A DNA stretch of 64,000 nucleotides from Panulirus ornatus (Eukaryota; Arthropoda; Malacostraca; Decapoda; Palinuridae), in NCBI RefSeq assembly GCF_036320965.1, contig NC_092234.1:37919203-37983202 (forward strand). Direction: 5' to 3'. A program made the translations under genes and the position numbers. Within the stretch, counting starts at the first letter, position 1; every line of letters starts with the position of its first letter. The notes under the pieces were generated by a model that saw only the letters and a list, made by a program, of their open reading frames with translations, had not been told where the DNA came from and made no database searches. Shown here one piece after another: positions 22,369-32,217 of the stretch.

Positions 22369-22372
<4 letters not shown>
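22115..22372 (-). mobile_element. Short non-autonomous repeat, copy 2
   Basis: The reverse-complement counterpart of 7143-7318, and longer at its 5' side. On the minus strand it runs from a tandem TATCCCTGGGGATA block and TGTCGTAGAAGGCGACTAAA to AAGGCCCAGTCCTCTGTTCT, then the hairpin with CGCTAATGCGGGAAATGGCG, then a GAAAG-rich tail and AT. No coding capacity. A 16-bp direct duplication lies at about 22341-22372. Confidence 0.65.

Positions 22373-22424
<52 letters not shown>
22373..22424. repeat. (AT)n and poly-T
   Basis: About 18 AT units followed by about 16 T residues: the reverse of the poly(A)/AT tail of the minus-strand LINE that follows. Confidence 0.97.
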
Positions 22425-22425
<1 letters not shown>

Positions 22426-23165
22426 CTTGCTTTGTCTCTGTCTCCCGCGTTTGCGAGGTAGCGCAAGGAAACAGACGAAAGAAATGGCCCAACCCACCCC
22501 CATACACATGTATATACATACGTCCACACACGCAAATATACATACCTACACAGCTTTCCATGGTTTACCCCAGACGCTTCGCATGCCCTGATTCAACCCA
22601 CTGACAGCACATCAACCCCGGTATACCACATCGATCCAATTCACTCTATTCCTTGCCCTCCTTTCACCCTCCTGCATGTTCAGGCCCCGATCACACAAAA
22701 TCTTTTTCACTCCATCTTTCCACCTCCAATTTGGTCTCCCACTTCTCGTTCCCTCCACCTCCGACACATATATCCTCTTGGTCAATCTTTCCTCACTCAT
22801 TCTCTCCATGTGCCCAAACCATTTCAAAACACCCTCTTCTGCTCTCTCAACCACGCTCTTTTTATTTCCACACATCTCTCTTACCCTTACTTTACTTACT
22901 CGATCAAACCACCTCACACCACACATCATCCTCAAACATCCCATTTCCAGCACATCCATCCTCCTGCGCACAACTCTATCCATAGCCCACGCCTCGCAAC
23001 CATACAACATTGTTGGAACCACTACCCCCTCAAACACACCCATTTCTGCTCTCCGAGACAACGTTCTCGACTTACACACATTCTCTAAGGCTCCCAGGAC
23101 CCCCGCCCCCTCCCCCACCTCATGATCCACCTCCACCTCCATGGTTCCATCCGCTCCCAGATATA
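22425..23165 (-). mobile_element. RTE-like LINE 3' half, minus strand
   Basis: Closely similar to 8730-9500. The coding end from about 23150 to 22612 is open on the minus strand: LGADGTMEVEVDHEVGEG, LSRRAEMGVFEGVVVPTMLY, CEAWAMDRVVRRRMDVLE, WFGHMERMSEERLTKRIYV, a GRPNWRWKDGVKKIL block and a VVYRG end. It lacks FADD and everything 5' of it. A 12-bp deletion lies near 23151, compared with the copy at 1-110. The 5' end is joined to a plus-strand hairpin tail at 23169. Confidence 0.88.
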
Positions 23166-23168
23166 TAT

Positions 23169-23201
23169 AACGCGGGAGACAGCGACAAAGTATAAAAAAA
23201 A

Positions 23202-23292
<91 letters not shown>
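23169..23292 (+). repeat. Orphan LINE 3' hairpin end, poly-A and (AT)n
   Basis: AACGCGGGAGACAGCGACAA is the distal half of the LINE 3' hairpin on the plus strand, followed by about 25 A residues and about 36 AT units. No LINE body accompanies it; it abuts the 5' end of a minus-strand LINE. Confidence 0.85.
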
Positions 23293-23296
<4 letters not shown>

Positions 23297-23478
23297 CTTA
23301 GCCTGAGCCACGTATCCATTTTACCGACCAACCCCTAAGGGTGGAGAACAGCTGGGTTGACTTTGAACCGACCGCCTCAACCAGGATGCGAACTATTCGG
23401 TCGACCCTGGGCTGCCCCATGAGTGCTTGACAGCCAGGAACGCAAACAGCTGCGCCGCTACAGCACTATACCGCTCTC
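23293..23478 (-). mobile_element. tRNA-derived SINE, copy 3
   Basis: The minus-strand B-box-like AGTTCGCATCC lies near 23380-23398, the head toward 23470, and the tail (TGGCTCAGGCTAAGGTGT) abuts the AT tract. Body order matches the other copies. Confidence 0.62.
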
Positions 23479-23479
23479 G

Positions 23480-23885
23480 AGCGACAAGCTGAATAATATT
23501 TCGAGCAGCCATCAAGTGTGTCCTTGAAATCCTTCTGTATATATGGAAAGACTTCATCAGAACCATGAGCCTTATATGAGTTATGGCGTCTTGATTGCCC
23601 AGTCATGTCTCTTCCAGAAATTTCAGTGCTTACGAAAACCTATTCCACATCCCATTTCGCTGGTGTTTTGGCTGTAGCGTTTTCTACCATGAAAATCTTT
23701 CCAATCTTATCATTTTGTTCCTTGCGCATTTCATCAATTCCAGCTGCTCATCTTTAGCTTTACCAGCTGATTTTTGACCGCCAGTTTTAAATTTCTCTTG
23801 ATTGAACCTAAGGAAAGCTTTGAGATTATCTCGTGTCTTGCTCTCGCAGTTCTTTGACAAAAGAATTCAAACAGCAACAGACACA
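23480..23885. other. No clear feature
   Basis: Short unassigned stretch. It may include the 3' end of the minus-strand LINE that follows, but I see no firm boundary. Confidence 0.4.
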
Positions 23886-23889
23886 CTGA

Positions 23890-25070
23890 TCCCTTGGAGG
23901 ATGTTTGTGACGGAGGAAGAGATATGAAAATCATAGATCACTGTGGTAAGAGAAGAAATACGTTCTTATTAACAATAGAAATAAACATTATAAACGTTTC
24001 ATGCTGCAAAGGAGGCGCAAATAATGTCAGTTGTGGATCTGAAGCAAGATATTCATCAAGTCTGTGCTTGAACATGTCGATGGTACTGTTTTCAACCATT
24101 CTAACTAGTGAATCATTCATATGTTAATAATCCTAATGAGCAAGACGCATTTCGCCTCATTCGAAATAAAACGTTTACCCACGAGTTTGTAACGGTTAGT
24201 TCAAGTGAAATCAGACTTATCTGTCCCTATGAAGGTCGTTAGATCGAGGTTATCGAAGCCTTTAATAACTTTGAATGTCTGTATCAGATCGCCTCTTAAC
24301 ATTCTCTGTTTTAAACTAAATATATTCAAGTTGTTCGATGGGTTCTCAGAGAATTTGTTTCTTAGTCCGGGACTCATCTTGGTCGCTCGTCACTGTAATC
24401 TCTCCATTACTTGTCATTCCTCAAGTTGGATGACCAAAAGTGATCACACTACTCAAGATGGGGACGTCCGTACGAGTAACTTGTCAGTATGCTTTCCCTG
24501 CGCTTAGATTTGATAACCTTACCTACAGATTTTAGAATTTTGTTCGTCTTTTTAACTGCTTCTGTACAGTTACCTGGCTTTAGATTACCAGAGATTATCA
24601 CGCCCAAGATATTTTCCTCGTTTACCTTTTGCATTCAGTGGAATTCATACTGTAACTTGGCTTTTCCTTTTTACAACCTACATGTAAAACTTTGCACCTA
24701 TCTGTATCAAAATTCATTTGCCACTTTTGAGCCCGGTCCATCAGTTTGTCAGTGTCCATGTGAAGCTGCTGACGTTCAGTTTCTGTTGTAGTTTGATTTC
24801 CCATCTTGTATTGTCTGAGAGTTTCGATATCTTACGATGCAACCCATTATTAAGCTCATTAATGTCTATGAAAAAGAGAACCGGTCCCAAGACCTAGTCC
24901 TTGGTGTACCCCACTTGTTACGTGAAACCTCAGCTCCTGCTTCTTTATCTTACAGGGCTTGTTCTGTCTTGAACCCTCCAAATACTGACTGGCTGTTATG
25001 TCGCCTGTTTCTCCCAAGTACATTGTCAGTATATCTTCCATCTCTTGTGTTATGTAGGCATATGTTGAAA
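23890..25070 (-). mobile_element. CR1/L2-like LINE fragment
   Basis: On the minus strand, from 25041 downward: HVTSGVHQGLGLGTGSLF (the GVPQG.VLGP.LF block, mutated), KLMDRAQKWQMNFDTDRCKV with LHVGCKKEKPSYSMN, ENILGVIISGNLKPGNCTEA followed by VKKTNKILKSVGKVIKSKR and RPHLE, and near 24120-23940 an MFKHRLDEYL tail. These are the RT palm end, thumb and C-terminal blocks of CR1/L2-type LINEs. Frames shift repeatedly, so it is a pseudogene, 5' truncated at about 25070. Confidence 0.8.
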
Positions 25071-25114
25071 TCTGCAGATCACGTTCGTTTTAACACCTTT
25101 ACCTGTCGTTTTTG

Positions 25115-25348
25115 GCACCTGTGAGCAGTATGAATCACATCATATCTTTACTGGCACCTGTGAGCAGTTTGATTCACATCATGTCATCACCATCATCTGT
25201 GAGCAGCATGATTCACATCATGTCATTACTCTATCATCTGTGAGCAGTATGACTCGCATCATATCATTACTATCATCTGTGAGCACTATGACACATTTTC
25301 ATACTGGCATCTGTGACCAGTATGAATAATAATCAGTCATACTATAAG
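25115..25348. repeat. 39-bp minisatellite, six units
   Basis: Units begin CATCTGTGAGCAGTATGA and continue with CACATCATATCA-like sequence; lengths vary from 34 to 41 bp, and the units are diverged. Confidence 0.9.
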
Positions 25349-25349
25349 T

Positions 25350-26490
25350 CTTGCTGTCACATTATCTTACCATTCACCGTCGTCATTCTGTCATCTTTAT
25401 TATCAATTTCTTTTTCCGAGGGGACGTATTAATGTCTTCCCCTCTTGCATGTCTCGTACCCCAGTTCTCATCTCTTACCTCTGTGTATCTGTCTGTCATT
25501 TATTATCTTACCTTACTACTATCTCCCTGTTCCTTACCATGTGTTTTTATTCCCTTCGTTACTATCAACCTCTCGTGTCTTCTACAACTTTTCGTTCGTG
25601 TTCACCTGCAGCATCCCGTCGCCCTCACCCCGCCTCTCACATGTCGTACGATAGTCCTTGTGTCTCATCCGCCTCGCCATGTCTTTCTCATTACCAGCGG
25701 TGCTTACCTCGTCTGCCTTTCTCACATGATGCGCCTGCCCGTTTCCTCGTTTCCCATGTCTGCCATCTTTCCCATTGCTTACTTTTTTACATCATTTCTC
25801 GTACCTTCTTTTTTTTACTAGCTTCATAATGCTTATATCATTATCCTCACCACGCATATGATTGTGGCTTGTCCAATATGCTGCACATCTCTCACTACTT
25901 TATTACTGTACCATGTATACGTTCCTGGTGCTCACGACTCATATATCACTCATCTCTTTGATCTTTCGCATTTCTCAAAACTCCAGCGTCTCTCATGGCT
26001 TATTTTTATCCGCTTATTTTTCATCCGGATATCTGATATATCTGATTCTGATTGTCACTTTCATGTCATATTCCTTCTTTCCTCGTATCTCTCAAGTTGA
26101 TCGTTTCGTCACCTCATTTGCTAAGTGCTTTGAAGTGATTCATCGCACATTCCTCATCTCTTTCCTCACGCTTCATCTGCTCGTAACTCATGAATTCTAC
26201 ATCCTCTGAATTCATTCATGGCCTCAGACACATCTTCCGTATCATCTCTTGCATCTCTCATCTCTCTTGTGCATTATTCTTATATTCATATATGTTTTGT
26301 CCGCTGCTCTGCATCATTCATCTCTCATTTCTTTCTTGTCTCTTAGAGACTCCATCTTTCACCTTTCACTTGCAGACCTTTAACACACCTTTCGTATACA
26401 TTGATACAGTCTCATCCCACAGGTCATGTTCACCCCGTACCCTTTATTTCACACACCATTCTCTCTCTTTCAAAAATCTGGTATCATGCG
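25350..26490. other. Pyrimidine-rich stretch, no supported gene
   Basis: The plus strand is strongly biased to T and C with recurring ctcatctctt-like words, perhaps a decayed simple repeat. Open frames of up to 156 codons follow from this bias and show no recognisable domain. Confidence 0.5.
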
Positions 26491-26639
26491 AGAAACTAGA
26501 TTTCGGAACACATAGTGAGATTTCCGTATGAAGCCAAGTGACGAGTGGAATGATTTTGAGAGCTTTATCTACAAGATCTGCCAGCCATCTATGGCGATGT
26601 CTGATGTAAATATATAAGAGGCAGAACTGGCTTCTCCCT

Positions 26640-27120
26640 TGTGTATGATCACCAGCGAAACAATTAGAGATAAATGTAGAGAGAATTCAGAAGCTTTTCA
26701 CAAGAAGAATTGAGGGAATATACGAAGTGGACTACCACGGAAGGTTGAAAGAACTGTAACTGTATAGCCAAGAAAGAAGAAGAAACATTTATTAATAATT
26801 TACATATGATAACGTATGGAAAGTGTGGAAGAAAATGTGTTAAACTCATAAGACTCTCAGCAAGTAAGATGCACAGTTGTTAAAAGTCTTCAAAAGTACC
26901 ATGGAACATACAGAAAATGAATGAAAAACATGTCAAAACCCAACCAGGAAGGTAGAAAGATTATTCAGTCTACTACTTGAAGAAATGAGAGACATGCATA
27001 GTACAACTACAGAAACATTTAAAAGAAAACTTGACACATGGTGGAAATCAGTCCCAGATGAACCGGGAATCAAGGTTCATGCAACGCCGGGTGGCAGGTG
27101 GGAAGACCTGTGTTATCCAC
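26640..27120 (+). mobile_element. LINE RT C-terminal fragment (third type)
   Basis: In shifting plus-strand frames: a QRSFTRRIEGI..VDYHGRL block with KELKLYSQERR, then a FSLLPEEMRDMHS-like block, TTTETFKRKLDTWWKSVPDE and PGIKVHATPGGR. This is the C-terminal end found in LINEs whose thumb reads VQRxFTRxI..., related to CR1/jockey groups. Stops and frameshifts are present and the 5' part is missing. Confidence 0.65.
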
Positions 27121-27239
27121 GAAGCACCTGACGCTACACCTGGCCTTTTGGCTGTACTTCATTCGTTGTCACTGTCGTAGGTACTGTCATGTACCCACTA
27201 ACCTATAACGAAAACGTTACACCGTCATGCACTACCCAG

Positions 27240-27400
27240 CTGTAAAAAAAAAAAAAAGAAAGAAATATGAATAATGGAAATGCATACATTTTGCGTTTAC
27301 CATAAAGGAGTGGAATTGCCATTTATATGCAAATACACAAATTCTTGCCCAGAATACTTGATCTACGCTGAGTGTATAGTGCCGCTCCAATCCTGTACTG
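27240..27400. other. Poly-A run and short unassigned sequence
   Basis: An A14 run with GAAAG lies at 27245-27265. The sequence then leads into the satellite. Confidence 0.5.
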
Positions 27401-27404
27401 ATTG

Positions 27405-28731
27405 GTTCATCATCATACACATGGTGAACTACATAGCCACACCATCATCATACACATGGTGAACTACATAGCCACACCATCATCATACACATGGTGAACT
27501 ACATAGCCACACCATCATCATACACATGGTGAACTACATAGCCACACCATCATCATACACATGGTGAACTACATAGCCACACCATCATCATACACATGGT
27601 GAACTACATAGCCACACCATCATCATACACATGGTGAACTACATAGCCACACCATCATCATACACATGGTGAACTACATAGCCACACCATCATGATACAC
27701 ATGGTGAACTACATAGCCACACCATCTTCATACACATGGTGAACTACATAGCCACACCATCATGATACACATGGTGAACTACATAGCCACACCATCATGA
27801 TACACATGGTGAACTACATAGCCACACCATCATCATACACATGGTGAACTACATAGCCACACCATCATGATACACATGGTGAACTACATAGCCACACCAT
27901 CATGATACACATGGTGAACTACATAGCCACACCATCATCATACACATGGTGAACTACATAGCCACACCATCATGATACACATGGTGAACTACATAGCCAC
28001 ACCATCATGATACACATGGTGAACTACATAGCCACACCATCATGATACACATGGTGAACTACATAGCCACACCATCATGATACACATGGTGAACTACATA
28101 GCCACACCATCATCATACACATGGTGAACGACATAGCCACACCATCTTCATGCACATGGTGAACTACATAGCCACACCATCACCATACACATGGTGAACT
28201 ATATAGCCACACCATCATCATACACATGGTGAACGACATAGCCACACCATCTTCATGCACATGGTGAACTACATAGCCACACCATCACCATACACATGGT
28301 GAACTACATAGCCACACCATCATCATACACATGGTGAACGACATAGCCACACCATCTTCATACACATGGTGAAGCACATAGCCACACCATCATCATACAC
28401 ATGGTGAACTACATAGCCACACCATCATCATACACATGGTGAACGACATAGCCACACCATCATCATACACATGGTGAACGACATAGCCACACTATCATCA
28501 TACACATGGTGAACGACATAGCCACACCATCTTCATACACATGGTGAAGCACATAGCCACACCATCACCATACACATGGTGAACTACATAGCCACACCAT
28601 CATCATACACATGGTGAAGCACATAGCCACACCATCATCATACACATGGTGAACTACATAGCCACACTATCATCTTACACATGGTGAAGTACATAGCCAC
28701 ACTATCATCATACACATGGTGAACTACATAG
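27405..28731. repeat. 35-bp satellite array, block 1
   Basis: About 38 units with the core ATGGTGAACTACATAGCCAC, then ACCATCATCATACAC with variant sites (catcatc, catgat, cttcat, caccat; gaactac, gaacgac, gaagcac). The left part is nearly uniform, the right part mixed. The order of variants is repeated in block 2 at an offset of 2173 bp. Confidence 0.98.
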
Positions 28732-29535
28732 TGTTACGAATTCAACACTTATTCAGGCAAGGTCGCCAGTAACATATGTTACAAATACTACTGTTCCTTG
28801 TCTTGCAAGGACGTTATAGATTTGTCAAGTTGCACAACTCAGGATAACACAATAATAAAGTTATGTGATTGAATTAAAGACCAGCATTACACTAAATCTA
28901 CTTATAATGAAAGAATTCAAGTGTACAAAGATAGGCACATAAATCAAGCATGAAACATTACGTTAACACTGATCATAAGAGTTAACATTAAACATGAGGT
29001 AACATTGAACATGAGATAACATTTGTACATGACTTAACATTCCAGATAAGATTTCAAGCCAGGAGTTCTCTTTCCTCTATGGCAGTTCTTCGATAACATT
29101 ACACTGATAATTATAACGGGCTTACAGCACAACACTTGGGTAATGGGCTTATAGCACAGCAGGGCTTACAGGCTTACAACACAGCAGGACTTGCAGCAAG
29201 GGTGGACCACTTACCTCGCTGGGCTAGAAAAAGAGAGAGTCAGCGGGTGTCATGGGTATATAAGCGTTCCCTGCTAGCTATACAACCTTACATTTTGATT
29301 GGCTATGGGACTCAGGTATATTCTGATTGGTTGGAGGAAACAGTCACACAAAACTGCGTAGATCACCCTCCCTCTTGTAAGCCTACAGCGATGACATGTC
29401 CAGTACGGGTGGTGAAGTATTCCGCAGCTGATGACAACAATCCCCCCCCCTCCTCGGAGAAGGGTCGGGGTGCTCAAGGACACACACACGTTATATACAC
29501 GAACATGTGAGCACAAACACACGTGTTCCGTAACA
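28732..29535 (-). mobile_element. Solo LTR of Ty3/Gypsy-type element, 804 bp
   Basis: It starts TGTTACGAATTC and ends GTTCCGTAACA, giving TG/CA ends with a 7-bp inverted terminal match (TGTTACG/CGTAACA). It is flanked by the 4-bp target duplication ATAG (28728-28731 and 29536-29539), which interrupts a satellite unit. By eye it differs from the LTR at 34316 at one base and from that at 30905 at three sites. No internal region is present. Strand is given by analogy with the full element. Confidence 0.95.
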
Positions 29536-30904
29536 ATAGCCACACTATCATCATACACATGGTGAACTACATAGCCACACCATCTTCATACACATGGTGA
29601 AGCACATAGCCACACCATCATCATACACATGGTGAACTACATAGCCACACCATCATCATACACATGGTGAACTACATAGCCACACCATCATCATACACAT
29701 GGTGAACTACATAGCCACACCATCATCATACACATGGTGAACTACATAGCCACACCATCATCATACACATGGTGAACTACATAGCCACACCATCATCATA
29801 CACATGGTGAACTACATAGCCACACCATCATCATACACATGGTGAACTACATAGCCACACCATCATGATACACATGGTGAACTACATAGCCACACCATCT
29901 TCATACACATGGTGAACTACATAGCCACACCATCATGATACACATGGTGAACTACATAGCCACACCATCATGATACACATGGTGAACTACATAGCCACAC
30001 CATCATGATACACATGGTGAACTACATAGCCACACCATCATGATACACATGGTGAACTACATAGCCACACCATCATGATACACATGGTGAACTACATAGC
30101 CACACCATCATCATACACATGGTGAACTACATAGCCACACCATCATGATACACATGGTGAACTACATAGCCACACCATCATGATACACATGGTGAACTAC
30201 ATAGCCACACCATCATGATACACATGGTGAACTACATAGCCACACCATCATGATACACATGGTGAACTACATAGCCACACCATCATCATACACATGGTGA
30301 ACGACATAGCCACACCATCTTCATGCACATGGTGAACTACATAGCCACACCATCACCATACACATGGTGAACTATATAGCCACACCATCATCATACACAT
30401 GGTGAACGACATAGCCACACCATCTTCATGCACATGGTGAACTACATAGCCACACCATCACCATACACATGGTGAACTACATAGCCACACCATCATCATA
30501 CACATGGTGAACGACATAGCCACACCATCTTCATACACATGGTGAAGCACATAGCCACACCATCATCATACACATGGTGAACTACATAGCCACACCATCA
30601 TCATACACATGGTGAACGACATAGCCACACCATCATCATACACATGGTGAACGACATAGCCACACTATCATCATACACATGGTGAACGACATAGCCACAC
30701 CATCTTCATACACATGGTGAAGCACATAGCCACACCATCACCATACACATGGTGAACTACATAGCCACACCATCATCATACACATGGTGAAGCACATAGC
30801 CACACCATCATCATACACATGGTGAACTACATAGCCACACTATCATCTTACACATGGTGAAGTACATAGCCACACTATCATCATACACATGGTGAACTAC
30901 ATAG
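29536..30904. repeat. 35-bp satellite array, block 2
   Basis: About 39 units. The first 100 bases copy the right flank of the full LTR element (35120 onward). The rest copies block 1 at an offset of 2173 bp, unit by unit, with one variant difference noted (catcata near 27831, catgata near 30004). Confidence 0.98.
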
Positions 30905-31707
30905 TGTTACGAATTCAACACTTATTCAGGCAAGGTCGCCAGTAACATATGTTACAAATACTACTGTTCCTTGTCTTGCAAGGACGTTATAGATTTGTCA
31001 AGTTGCACAACTCAGGATAACGCAATAATAAAGTTATGTGATTGAATTAAAGACCAGCATTACACTAAATCTACTTATAATGAAAGAATTCAAGTGTACA
31101 AAGATAGGCACATAAATCAAGCATGAAACATTACGTTAACACTGATCATAAGAGTTAACATTAAACATGAGGTAACATTGAACATGAGATAACATTTGTA
31201 CATGACTTAACATTCCAGATAAGATTTCAAGCCAGGAGTTCTCTTTCCTCTATGGCAGTTCTTCGATAACATTACACTGATAATTATAACGGGCTTACAG
31301 CACAACACTTGGGTAATGGGCTTATAGCACAGCAGGGCTTACAGGCTTACAACACAGCAGGACTTACAGCAAGGGTGGACCACTTACCTCGCTGGGCTAG
31401 AAAAAGAGAGAGTCAGCGGGTGTCATGGGTATATAAGCGTTCCCTGCTAGCTATACAACCTTACATTTTGATTGGCTATGGGACTCAGGTATATTCTGAT
31501 TGGTTGGAGGAAACAGTCACACAAACTGCGTAGATCACCCTCCCTCTTGTAAGCCTACAGCGATGACATGTCCAGTACGGGTGGTGAAGTATTCCGCAGC
31601 TGATGACAACAATCCCCCCCCCTCCTCGGAGAAGGGTCGGGGTGCTCAAGGACACACACACGTTATATACACGAACATGTGAGCACAAACACACGTGTTC
31701 CGTAACA
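30905..31707 (-). repeat. 3' LTR, 803 bp
   Basis: Same ends as the solo LTR. It has three private changes by eye: acac to acgc near 31021, g to a near 31367, and loss of one A in the CACAAAACTG run near 31524. Confidence 0.95.
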
Positions 31708-31718
31708 CCCCCCTCCTT
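31708..31718 (-). other. Polypurine tract
   Basis: The minus strand reads AAGGAGGGGGG directly before the 3' LTR start TGTTACGG, the expected place for priming the second DNA strand. Confidence 0.75.
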
Positions 31719-32217
31719 AAAGGAGAAAATTCCTGGAAGAGGAATTTTCTTAAGAGCGGGATAAACAATCAGCTAACTCAATCTGTTAACACATGAGATG
31801 TGCTGAAAATAATGTAACGTAAAAATTATACATAATATAACAAGGCCCACCTATTTGATATTGACTCCGTTCCCATAACTAGTGAACATTTTGAAAGGTT
31901 TGGTAGTCAGTACACTCTGATTGGCTGAAGGGCACAAATATAAAGTGTTATAATACAAATAGGAAAACAAAGGTTACTTCTATAATTGCTTGAAGAACAC
32001 ATACACAAAGCGCTACAATACAAATAGCAAAACAAAAGTTCCCTCTTCTTGGTGGGGCTATCTGTTTGGGCCCAACCTTCTCTCTGTCCTCCTGCATGGG
32101 GACCTTTCCAGCTTTTACAACACTGGCGGCATTCACAGCTAATCTGGTTGGAGCCTGCAAAATAAAACAGTTGAAAAGTAGGGTTCCTAACTAAAAAGAG
32201 AGACTGTCTCACACTGC
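31719..32217 (-). other. Element 3' internal region, possible spliced exon
   Basis: Between the stop of the long frame and the purine tract. On the minus strand a pyrimidine-rich TTTTATTTTGCAG (ending at 32155) resembles a splice acceptor and leads into a frame starting APTRLAVNAASVVKAGKVP. No donor was identified and no domain recognised. It could be a remnant of a third gene or plain 3' sequence. Confidence 0.3.

Noticed and set aside
25351..25829. Overlapping hydrophobic frames of 126-156 codons
   Set aside because: Composition effect of a T/C-rich region; overlapping frames all look alike and show no domain.
29136..29558. Open frames of 94-124 codons inside the LTR (repeated at 31309 and 34720)
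   Set aside because: They lie within LTR regulatory sequence, have no domain, and a one-base deletion shortens the plus-strand frame in one copy.
27405..30904. CRISPR-like appearance of regular 35-bp repeats
   Set aside because: Units are contiguous with no unique spacers, the genome is eukaryotic, and the order reflects satellite duplication.
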